From Streptomyces camponoticapitis (GTDB taxonomy: Bacteria > Actinomycetota > Actinomycetes > Streptomycetales > Streptomycetaceae), in NCBI RefSeq assembly GCF_014646115.1, contig NZ_BMMV01000012.1, positions 166,455-230,454 of the forward strand: a stretch of DNA of 64,000 bases. The letters are read 5' to 3'. A program made the position numbers and the translations under genes. The stretch's first letter is position 1. Every line of letters begins with the position of its first letter. A model generated the notes under the pieces. That model made no database searches. It was not told where the DNA came from and was given only the letters and a program-made list of their open reading frames with translations. Shown here piece after piece: positions 34,468 through 41,845 of the stretch.

Positions 34468-34570
34468 TCAACCGGCTCACGGACGGGCCTCGGCGAACGC
34501 GAGGCGCTCGTGATCGCGACCCCCGCCCGCTTCTCAACAGGAGGCGCGACGTCGGCATCGGGGCGCCCTG

Positions 34571-35149
34571 TCAGTCCGCGTAATCCTTGAGCTTCTCGGT
34601 CTCCAGCGTGATGCCGACCGGGTCGGGAAGCTCGACGACAGCACCGAAGGGCCTGATGGTGACAGAACGGTACTCGCCCTTCTCGGGCTCGGCATGCACA
34701 GTCAGAGAGGAGGCATCGCGGTCGACGAGGAGATAGACGGGGATACCGGCTGCCGCGTAGCCGTCGCGCTTTTCGATGCGGTCGCGTTGCTCGGTGTCCG
34801 CGTCACGTGAGGTGACCTCCACAGCCATCAGAACTCCCTCAGCCCCGGACCACTCTCCCTGCCCGACGAAGTAGTCGTCCGGCGCGAGCGCTCCATCCGG
34901 CCGGGCCCGGCCCTTGCGGTACATATCGACGCACAGCCCTTGCTCCGCGTACAACCACAACTCGGGGCGAAACTGCATGCAGCGCTTCTGAAGCCACTTG
35001 ACGATCTCGCCGTGGTTTCCGTCCGGCACGGACTTGACCTGGACCTTTCCGTTGATGAATTCCAGCCGCACCATCTCTGGCGCGCGTCGGGCAAGCTCCT
35101 CGAACTCGTCGACGGACATCTGTGGCCGGTCTGTGGTCCTGGGGGTCAT
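34571..35149 (-). CDS. Uma2-family (DUF820) PD-(D/E)XK-fold protein
   Basis: 192 residues from ATG 35149 (GGAGGAGG upstream). VRLEFINGKVQVKS, ARPDGALAP, AVEVTSRDADTE and KRDGYAAAGIPVYLLVD are the Uma2 hallmarks, with a nuclease-like E...PD...EVxS...K pattern. Function is unknown; the fold is that of restriction endonucleases. The next gene (35200-36336) lies just upstream on the same strand. Confidence 0.88.
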   Translation of the reverse strand: MTPRTTDRPQMSVDEFEELARRAPEMVRLEFINGKVQVKSVPDGNHGEIVKWLQKRCMQFRPELWLYAEQGLCVDMYRKGRARPDGALAPDDYFVGQGEWSGAEGVLMAVEVTSRDADTEQRDRIEKRDGYAAAGIPVYLLVDRDASSLTVHAEPEKGEYRSVTIRPFGAVVELPDPVGITLETEKLKDYAD

Positions 35150-35199
35150 GGCGTCGCCTCCTCCCCTCCATGGTGCCCTGACCGGCATCTCGTGGACGC

Positions 35200-36336
35200 T
35201 CATTCGGCCGCCCGCAGCAGGTCCGCGCCGTCGGGCGAGTAGGCCTGGACGAGTTCGCCGTGGGTCGGGCGCGGGATGGGGCGGGTCTTGAAGCCGGCCG
35301 CCGCGCGCAGGGCGTCCGCACGACGGGCCACCTCCTGTTTGGCGGGGACGGCACGGAAGGTGTCCGGAATCGCGTCGATGACCAGGCCCCTCTCCTCGGC
35401 CACGTCGTACGCCTCCATCTCCTCGTTGCAGTCAAGGCACATGCCCTTGATCAGCGTGACGACGTTCTCGGGCTGCTCACAGCCCATGCACACCATCACG
35501 GCTCGGGTGATGTACTCGGGGGCCTGGTACGGCTCGGGCGGCATCTTGCTCTCCAGTCGTTTGCGGGCGATGGCACCGGGGCTGTGCAGCGGATGCGGAA
35601 GCCCGGTGGTCAGGGAACGGGTCAGGTGCTCCGGCGTCGCACCCCGCGCGAGCCACTGCGCGGCAAGCGATTCGAGCGCGGCGCATTCGGCGGCGGACAG
35701 GGTCATACGAGGGTCGGTACGCCCGAGCCGGGCCAGGGTGCGGTAGGCGGCGGACGGTGCGGCGGGGGCGGCCGGCTCGGGCTGCCGTACGGGCTCCTGC
35801 GCCGTCTCGGCCGTTTCCGCCGAGGTTGTGTCGCGCTGCCGTCGCTCCAGCTCCGTGAGGTCGATGCCGCGCAGGCTGTCCACGTACGCCTTCCACCAGT
35901 CGTCGTCCCTCGACGTCCGGGAGAAGTAGGTCCGCGTCACCCAGCGGAAGCTGTTGTCCGCCGTGCACAGGTGTTCCTTCACCAGCCGCAGATGTCCCTC
36001 GTGCGACAGGAACTTGAGCGCCTTGGCGCACGCCTGCTGCCCGTAGTCGGCGACGTTCGCCGCCAGGGGCTTGTAGCCGATCGCGGCGCCTTCGGGCAGC
36101 CGGTCGATGTACGCGGCGAGCGCCGCTTCCCTCGGGCGCAGATGTGCGAAATCGCTTGCGGTACGGGGCCGTTGACCGGGCGCGGAGCGCTTGCCGTAGC
36201 CCGGCTTGGCCGAGGGGTGTGCGGGGGCGCGCAGGGCGGCACTAAGCTCTGTGGAATCCACGATCGAGTCGCTTTCGATTCGTTGGTCAGGCCCCGGAGT
36301 TGGTGTTGGCGCACCGCCGGGGCCGCTTAATGCCAT
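35200..36336 (-). CDS. Helix-turn-helix protein with zinc-knuckle
   Basis: 378 residues from ATG 36336. The middle region ALAAYIDRLPEGAAIGYKPL through ALKFLSHEGHLRLVKEHL is a MarR-like winged helix. The C-terminal half has MVCMGCEQ and GMCLDCNEE, two CxxC pairs probably binding zinc. Such proteins are frequent in Streptomyces accessory DNA. No strong ribosome site is seen. It is upstream of uma2, probably cotranscribed. Confidence 0.65.
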   Translation of the reverse strand: MALSGPGGAPTPTPGPDQRIESDSIVDSTELSAALRAPAHPSAKPGYGKRSAPGQRPRTASDFAHLRPREAALAAYIDRLPEGAAIGYKPLAANVADYGQQACAKALKFLSHEGHLRLVKEHLCTADNSFRWVTRTYFSRTSRDDDWWKAYVDSLRGIDLTELERRQRDTTSAETAETAQEPVRQPEPAAPAAPSAAYRTLARLGRTDPRMTLSAAECAALESLAAQWLARGATPEHLTRSLTTGLPHPLHSPGAIARKRLESKMPPEPYQAPEYITRAVMVCMGCEQPENVVTLIKGMCLDCNEEMEAYDVAEERGLVIDAIPDTFRAVPAKQEVARRADALRAAAGFKTRPIPRPTHGELVQAYSPDGADLLRAAE

Positions 36337-36450
36337 GAACGCTAAACCGTCAATACGCTCTGACGCAAGCTGACCACAGAAAGTCATCTCGACTGGTCAG
36401 CGGGGGAGTTGGAAGGGGGGTTGGTTCCCTCCCCTCCTCCCACTCAACTG

Positions 36451-36482
36451 AAAAGGGGCTCGAAGCCCGAGGCTCAAGCCCC
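36451..36482 (-). terminator. Rho-independent terminator of the ArsR gene
   Basis: On the minus strand GGGGCT and AGCCCC close a 28-base hairpin that is followed directly by TTTT. Two smaller hairpins can form inside. It lies 158 bp downstream of the ArsR stop within the 304-bp gap 36337-36640, where I see no other feature. Confidence 0.6.
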
Positions 36483-36640
36483 GGGGCGACCTGCGGTGAC
36501 GTCACACGTCGGCCGAGCGTGGCGCCGACCTTCGCGGCGGTGCGGGGCTGAGCCGTCCTCGACGACATACCGCTCCGCGTCTCGGAGTTGGCGATACAAC
36601 GCCGTACGGCACCGGGTGCCGGTCGGCGGGGCGTTGCCGG

Positions 36641-37213
36641 TCAGTCGGCGGGGAGGCCGAACCAGCGGAGGAGTACGGGTCGTGCGTCGTCGGGGGCGTC
36701 CTCGGGGCCGCGGGCGTAGCGCGTGAGCAGGGCCAGATAGTCGTCGTGGAACGCGTCCAGCTCGGCCTTCGTGAGGTGGCTGAGGCTGCGTGAGCCCCGC
36801 ATCCAGCCTTCGGACTCCGCCTGGCCGGCGGCGAACTGCCGGGCCAGCTCGACGTCCTCCTCCATCCTCATCCGCTCCAGCTCGGCCGACATGGCGCGCT
36901 CGGCCTCCGTCAGCTCACCCTGCGGCGGTCTGCGGATGTCGAGACCGCGTACTCCGCGCCACCAGCGCTCACGTCCGCTGGAGCGCTCGGGGATGTCCTC
37001 GATGAGGCCACTGCGCTCCAGCATGCGCAGGTGGTAACTGAGCGTTCCGGTGTTCTCGCCGAGGGCGGTTGCCAGGGTGGTCGAAGTGGCCGGGCCCGCC
37101 GTGCCGAGGTGCCGCAGGATGCGCAGGCGCAGGGGGTGCGAGAGGGCCTTGAGCACCTCGGGGCTCTCGACCGTGCGGCGCTCCGCGGCTTCCGCTCTCC
37201 GCTCATTCGTCAT
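36641..37213 (-). CDS. ArsR-family transcriptional regulator
   Basis: 190 residues. The winged helix covers about residues 15-90 (EVLKALSHPLRLRILRHLGT, TLSYHLRMLERSGLIED). There are no ELCVCD-type metal-binding cysteines, so it probably senses something other than a metal. The C-terminal ~100 residues are helical and acidic. It diverges from a secreted protein gene across three phased CTCTGCA repeats. Confidence 0.87.
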   Translation of the reverse strand: MTNERRAEAAERRTVESPEVLKALSHPLRLRILRHLGTAGPATSTTLATALGENTGTLSYHLRMLERSGLIEDIPERSSGRERWWRGVRGLDIRRPPQGELTEAERAMSAELERMRMEEDVELARQFAAGQAESEGWMRGSRSLSHLTKAELDAFHDDYLALLTRYARGPEDAPDDARPVLLRWFGLPAD

Positions 37214-37242
37214 GTTGGCAGTCTATCCGGATCACAGCACTT

Positions 37243-37278
37243 TCTCTGCAGACCTTCCTCTGCAGAGGAATCTCTGCA
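37243..37278. promoter_or_regulatory. Phased CTCTGCA operator array
   Basis: CTCTGCA occurs at 37244, 37258 and 37272, exactly 14 bases apart. The middle copy is the core of the perfect palindrome TTCCTCTGCAGAGGAA (37255-37270). The array lies between the divergent ArsR and secreted-protein starts, a strong candidate for ArsR binding. Confidence 0.7.
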
Positions 37279-37290
37279 ATGCTGTGACGC

Positions 37291-38046
37291 ATGACGCCGA
37301 ACCGAATGACCTTGAATCGCGCGATCCGCCGCTTCGCAAGCGCCTCCGCCGGGGCTCTACTTGCCGGACTCGCCCTGGGGGCCGCCCCCGTCCATGGAGC
37401 TGAACGGGTCGCGGATCCGCTGCCCGAGTTCGACTTCTCCGCCTGCCCGGCCGCCGATGAACTGCCCGCGGGTGCGGACCCAGGGACCTGGCGCTGCGAG
37501 GTCATGCACGCAACGGGGCATCTGCGCATGGGCGCCGTCGACGAGCCGCTCACCAGGCCTATGAAGATCGCCTTCGCGGAAGGCCGTGTGGACGGTGAGT
37601 TCCGGCAGGTCTTCGGGGAGATGACCGCCGCGCCGATCCGGGTGGGACGCACCCCGTTGACCCTGACCCCGCGGTACGGCGGCTACTCGGACTTCCTGTC
37701 CGACGACACCAGGCGCGGCGAGTTCGACCTCAAATTCGCCATCGGCTCGGCGTACGGACGGCCGGCCCTGCCGTCGGGGGGCTGCTCGGTGGGCAGCGAT
37801 GAGGACGCGGTCCACCTGGTGCTCAAGGACACCGATCCCACCCGGGTGATATCCGAGGATCCCCTGGTCGTCGCCTTCGGCGCCGAGGACACGGAGTTCG
37901 CCGCCCCGGGCACCAGGGGCTGCGGCCCCCTGAACCGCGTGCTCGACCGGGCCCTCGGTCTGCCGTCCGCGGCGGGAGCCAACGCGTTCGACATGGATGT
38001 CATCGTGGCCATCCGGCCCTACACGCAGGCCGGTTCGATCGGGTAA
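37291..38046 (+). CDS. Secreted hypothetical protein
   Basis: 251 residues from ATG 37291; ATG 37306 is possible. A signal peptide (FASASAGALLAGLALGAAPV) ends near HGA-ER at ~residue 37. Four cysteines (CPAADELP, WRCEVMH, GGCSVGS, RGCGPL) suggest two disulphides. No known domain is recognised. The shared operator indicates control by the ArsR protein. Confidence 0.7.
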   Translation: MTPNRMTLNRAIRRFASASAGALLAGLALGAAPVHGAERVADPLPEFDFSACPAADELPAGADPGTWRCEVMHATGHLRMGAVDEPLTRPMKIAFAEGRVDGEFRQVFGEMTAAPIRVGRTPLTLTPRYGGYSDFLSDDTRRGEFDLKFAIGSAYGRPALPSGGCSVGSDEDAVHLVLKDTDPTRVISEDPLVVAFGAEDTEFAAPGTRGCGPLNRVLDRALGLPSAAGANAFDMDVIVAIRPYTQAGSIG

Positions 38047-38076
38047 CTGTCAATAGGTCCTGCTCGGCCGCACCCG

Positions 38077-38742
38077 CTACGCCGGGTCCGCGACCTTGCG
38101 TATGCCCAGCGTGCCCAGTTCCTCCGCCATCACCCTGCCCGCCTCTTCCGCCAGCGCGTCCTCGCCCAGGTCCTGGTCCGTGTCCAGGCCGTCGAGGGCC
38201 GGGAGCGGCTGGTCGAGACGGACGTGGGCGACCAGGGACTGGAGGGCGCGGAGCGCGGCCGAGGCCGTGGAGCCCCAGTTGGAGAAGTACGAGAACTGCC
38301 ACCACCAGAGCGCCTCGGTCGTCCGGCCCGCGCGGTAGTGCGCCATGCCGTGCCGCAGGTCCGCGACGATGTCCGCAAGGTCGTCGGAGATCCGGCACGG
38401 GACCGGTGCCTTGCGGGGCTCGTACGGGTCGAAGACCTCCGAGTAGACGTCGATCGGCTCCAGCATCGCCGCGAAGCGCTCGCGCAGGTCGTCGACGTCC
38501 GGCTCCGGGCCCAGATCCGGCTCGTACCGCTCGTCGGGGAGGATGTCCTCGTGCGCGCCCAGCCGGCCCCCGGCCAGAAGCAACTGGGAGACCTCCAGAA
38601 GCAGGAAGGGCACGGCGCTGTCCGGCTCGTCGCCCTTCGCCACCTCGGTGACCGCGACGATGAAGCTCTCGACCTGGTCGGCGATCTGGACCGCGAAGTC
38701 GTCCGGGTCCTGCGTCGTGGAGTGCAGCGTTGCGTCAGACAT
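38077..38742 (-). CDS. DUF5063 family protein
   Basis: 221 residues from ATG 38742, which overlaps the recR stop by 8 bp. The helical sequence with VPFLLLEVSQLLLAGGRLG and HYRAGRTTEALWWWQFSYFS fits DUF5063, a family conserved beside recR in actinomycetes. Function unknown. Confidence 0.82.
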   Translation of the reverse strand: MSDATLHSTTQDPDDFAVQIADQVESFIVAVTEVAKGDEPDSAVPFLLLEVSQLLLAGGRLGAHEDILPDERYEPDLGPEPDVDDLRERFAAMLEPIDVYSEVFDPYEPRKAPVPCRISDDLADIVADLRHGMAHYRAGRTTEALWWWQFSYFSNWGSTASAALRALQSLVAHVRLDQPLPALDGLDTDQDLGEDALAEEAGRVMAEELGTLGIRKVADPA

Positions 38743-39334
38743 CGAGCAGTCGTCTCCCCTCGAAGGCACGCCCCAGCGTGACCTCGTCGGCATATTCCAG
38801 GTCGCCCCCCACGGGCAGACCGCTGGCAAGGCGCGTGACCCGCAGGCCCATCGGTTTGATCATGCGGGCGAGGTACGTGGCCGTGGCCTCGCCCTCCAGG
38901 TTGGGATCGGTGGCCAGGATCAGTTCGGTGACCGTACCGTCGGCGAGACGGGCCAGCAGCTCGCGGACCCGCAGATCGTCGGGGCCCACACCCTCGATGG
39001 GGCTGATCGCGCCGCCGAGCACGTGGTACTTGCCGCGGAACTCACGGGTCCGTTCGATGGCCACGACGTCCTTGGGCTCCTCGACGACGCAGATGACCGT
39101 CAGGTCGCGGCGCGCGTCGCGGCAGATGCCGCACAGCTCCTCCTGCGCCACGTTCCCGCAGACCGCGCAGAAGCGGACCTTGTCCTTCACTTCGAGCAGG
39201 GTGTGCGCGAGGCGGCGGACGTCGGTCGGTTCGGCCTGGAGGATGTGGAAGGCGATCCGCTGCGCGCTCTTGGGACCGACGCCGGGCAGTCTGCCCAGTT
39301 CGTCGATGAGGTCCTGGACCACGCCTTCGTACAC
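38735..39334 (-). CDS. recR: Recombination mediator protein RecR
   Basis: 199 residues, the standard length. LIDELGRLPGVGPKSAQRIA is the helix-hairpin-helix. The zinc finger is CAVCGN...CGIC, and the Toprim domain has VVEEPKDV and LILATDPNLEGEATATYLA. It works with RecF/RecO to load RecA at gaps. The order ybaB-recR-DUF5063 is the actinobacterial norm. Confidence 0.96.
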   Translation of the reverse strand: MYEGVVQDLIDELGRLPGVGPKSAQRIAFHILQAEPTDVRRLAHTLLEVKDKVRFCAVCGNVAQEELCGICRDARRDLTVICVVEEPKDVVAIERTREFRGKYHVLGGAISPIEGVGPDDLRVRELLARLADGTVTELILATDPNLEGEATATYLARMIKPMGLRVTRLASGLPVGGDLEYADEVTLGRAFEGRRLLDV

Positions 39335-39440
39335 GGATTCCCTTTCCTGATGTTCCTGATGCTGCTCTGAGATGCCTGTCGAGATGCTTACGGAAGTCGT
39401 TGACTCCTACCGCTCGTACGGTAGTTGCTGAGGCGCCCCG

Positions 39441-39776
39441 CTAGAAGGGCAGCCCCGGCATCCCGCCGAGACCCTGTGCGAGCGGGCCGAGCTTCTCCTG
39501 CTGGAGCTGCTGCGCGTTCTCGTTCGCCGCCTGGACGGCGGCGATGACGAGATCGGCGAGCGTCTCCGTGTCTTCGGGATCGACCGCCTTGGGGTCGATG
39601 ACAAGGCCGCGCAGCTCCCCGGAGCCGTTGACGGTGGCCTTCACGAGACCGCCGCCCGACTGACCGTCCACCTCGGTCGCGGCCAGTTCTTCCTGGGCCG
39701 CCGCGAGGTCCTGCTGCATCTTCTGGGCCTGCTGGAGGATCTCCTGCATATTGGGCTGGCCACCACCGGGAATCAC
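39441..39776 (-). CDS. ybaB: YbaB/EbfC nucleoid-associated protein
   Basis: 111 residues. NMQEILQQAQKMQQDLAAAQ, the ATVNGSGEL strand, and a Gly/Leu-rich tail fit YbaB. It binds DNA as a dimer. GTG 39776 has AGGAG 5 bases upstream. dnaX is not directly upstream as it is in many bacteria. Confidence 0.93.
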   Translation of the reverse strand: MIPGGGQPNMQEILQQAQKMQQDLAAAQEELAATEVDGQSGGGLVKATVNGSGELRGLVIDPKAVDPEDTETLADLVIAAVQAANENAQQLQQEKLGPLAQGLGGMPGLPF

Positions 39777-40070
39777 GGTCACTCCTGGCAAATCGACGTC
39801 GGTTGATCGGCAGGTCGAGCCTACGTGGTCACCACGGTGGCCGCCCTACCCCACAGGAACGAACTCTTTCGGGTGAGAGTGCCCGCCTCCTCTACCTGAT
39901 CACGGGGCCCATGCGGTGGAAGCGTCGGGATTCCGGGCGCATGGCCCACCATTCGGCGGTAGGAAGTGCGGTACGCATCAGCGGCCACGTCGTCTCCCCT
40001 TCCACTCATGTCCCACGTCCCACATCTCCATCTTCCACTCAGCCCAGCACCTACGCAGAGGAGTGCCCCG

Positions 40071-40907
40071 GTGAGCCAGCCCGACATGCAGCCCGGGGGG
40101 CCGGCCCGGGACGAGGGCGTGCCGCAGGGTGCGCCCGGACCGGCGCCGGGGCCGGGGCCCGTGCCGGGGCCGCTGCCGGGGCCGGGGCCGCTGCCGCTGC
40201 CGGGGCCGGGCGGCACTGTCGGGGACCCGCTCGCCGGTGCCTTCCCCGCCGGGGACTGGAGCGAGCCCGCGCAGCGGCTCGACGAGCTGTACCGGTGGAC
40301 CGAGGCGAGCGCGCTGCGCACGGTCGCCCGCTACCGCGCGGAGCGGGTCGCCAAGCGCCGCTGCGCCCGCGCCCTGCGGGCCGTGACGGCGCTCGGCGTG
40401 GTCGTGGGCGCGGTGCTGCCGCTGCTGGACCTGACGGAGGTGCTGGGCGGAACGGCGACGGGGTGGGGGTATCTGTCGCTGCTGCTGGCCGCGGCCTGTC
40501 TGGGCTGTGACCGGTATTTCGGCGTGACGTCCGGCTGGATGCGGAACGTCGCGACCGCGCAGGCGGTGCAGCGGCGGTTGCAGGCGCTCCAGTACGACTG
40601 GGCGTCGGAGTGCGTACGGGAGGTGCTCGGCCCGACGGACGGCACGGCGAGCGAGGCGGCGGAGCGGTGCCTGGGGGTGCTGCGGAGGTTCTCCGAGGAC
40701 GTCACGGAGCTGGTACGGGCGGAGACGGCGGACTGGATGGTGGAGTACCGGTCCGGGCCCGCGCCGCTGGTGACGCAGTCGGCGGCGGTGGCCGGCCTGG
40801 GGGCCACGGCCCGGACGGACGGCGGCGGGATCCCGCCGGGCCGCTTCCCGCTGCCGCCCGGTACTCGCCCGAACATGCCCCGGCAGCGGCCCCCGGACGT
40901 GCGGTAG
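40071..40907 (+). CDS. SLATT-domain membrane protein
   Basis: 278 residues from GTG 40071 (GAGGAG 8 bases upstream). A Pro/Gly-rich N-terminus (PGPGPVPGPLPGPGP) is followed by RLDELYRWTEASALRTVARY, then two membrane helices (~125-165) and a helical tail, the SLATT arrangement. SLATT proteins are proposed membrane effectors of nucleotide-signalling defence systems, usually beside a SLOG sensor. None is seen here. Confidence 0.72.
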   Translation: MSQPDMQPGGPARDEGVPQGAPGPAPGPGPVPGPLPGPGPLPLPGPGGTVGDPLAGAFPAGDWSEPAQRLDELYRWTEASALRTVARYRAERVAKRRCARALRAVTALGVVVGAVLPLLDLTEVLGGTATGWGYLSLLLAAACLGCDRYFGVTSGWMRNVATAQAVQRRLQALQYDWASECVREVLGPTDGTASEAAERCLGVLRRFSEDVTELVRAETADWMVEYRSGPAPLVTQSAAVAGLGATARTDGGGIPPGRFPLPPGTRPNMPRQRPPDVR

Positions 40908-40940
40908 CGCGTCGCGGGGTCCGCCCGGTGCGCGGTTGGT

Positions 40941-40987
40941 CCTCAAGCGCCGGACGGCTCCGTATGCAGCCCGTCCGGCGATTGAGG
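40941..40987. terminator. Bidirectional terminator hairpin
   Basis: CCTCAAGCGCCGGACGG and CCGTCCGGCGATTGAGG pair over about 17 bases with one mismatch around a 13-base loop. It sits between the convergent SLATT gene and the gene at 41013. This CGCCGGACGG form is a frequent Streptomyces terminator. Confidence 0.7.
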
Positions 40988-41012
40988 GCACGCCGTGCGG
41001 CCGGCGTGTTCG

Positions 41013-41741
41013 TCAGCTGAAAATGATCATCGAGCCTTGCCCCAGGCTCCGCGTCGCCGCCGCGTGCAGGCCCAGCCAGACGTGGCGTTCGCGGGCGAAC
41101 GGGCTGTCGTCGTAGGGGATCGGGCCCGCCGGTTCCTCCAGGGATGTGGGGCCCTGCGGCGGGGCCGGTGCGGTCGGGGGGTTGGCCGGGTCGATGCCGA
41201 TCGACGGGGCCACCAGTTCCAGCTCGCGCAGCAGCCCCTGCGTCGAGCCCAGCGGGCCGCCGCCCGCGAGGAGTTCCTCGTTGGAGAGCGGAGACGCGTA
41301 GTCCACGGGGACGTACGCGCCCGCGTGGTCGTAGTGCCAGACCAGATGCGACTGCTGGGCCGTCGCCTCGAACATCTCCAGCAACTGCTCGTAGTCACCG
41401 CCCAGTTCGCCCACGGGCGTCACCGCCAGGCCGCACATCTGGAGCAGATACGCGCGGCGCAGGAAGTGCAGCGCGTCGTAGTCGAATCCGGCGACCGGTG
41501 CGACATCTCCGGAGAGACCCGGCATGTAGGCGAAGACAGGAACGGATGGCAGCCCGGCGTCGCCGAGTGCCTTGTCGTAGACCGCGATCTCTTCGGCGAA
41601 GGGATTGTCGGGGCTGTAGCACAGCACATCGACGAGGGGGACCAACCACAGGTCACAGGCCAAGGGAGGCTCGCTCTCCAACGAGTTCGAACGGATTCCT
41701 TCGGATTCTTCGAATTCTTCAGGTTTCGTCTGTTCCATCAC
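41013..41741 (-). CDS. Hypothetical protein
   Basis: 242 residues from GTG 41741 (ATG 41738 next). An acidic N-terminus precedes LWLVPLVDVLCYSPDNPFAE, and later segments are SHLVWHYDHAGAYVPVDYAS and FARERHVWLGLHAAA. No domain or catalytic motif is recognised, and there is no signal peptide. Its start lies beside CGTACG-rich repeats. Confidence 0.7.
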   Translation of the reverse strand: MMEQTKPEEFEESEGIRSNSLESEPPLACDLWLVPLVDVLCYSPDNPFAEEIAVYDKALGDAGLPSVPVFAYMPGLSGDVAPVAGFDYDALHFLRRAYLLQMCGLAVTPVGELGGDYEQLLEMFEATAQQSHLVWHYDHAGAYVPVDYASPLSNEELLAGGGPLGSTQGLLRELELVAPSIGIDPANPPTAPAPPQGPTSLEEPAGPIPYDDSPFARERHVWLGLHAAATRSLGQGSMIIFS

Positions 41742-41743
41742 AT

Positions 41744-41772
41744 TCGTACGAGTACGTACGACTACGTACGAA
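41744..41772. repeat. CGTACG direct/palindromic repeats
   Basis: CGTACGA at 41745 is followed by GTACGTACGAC and TACGTACGA, three near copies with a 10-base period directly upstream of the gene ending at 41013. The palindromic unit in phase with the helix suggests a binding site. Confidence 0.4.
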
Positions 41773-41845
41773 CCAGCCGTCGGGCCAGCGTAATGCGGCG
41801 GACGCGATCAGCGAAGACGACCGGCACCACCGGCATCCGTCGTCC

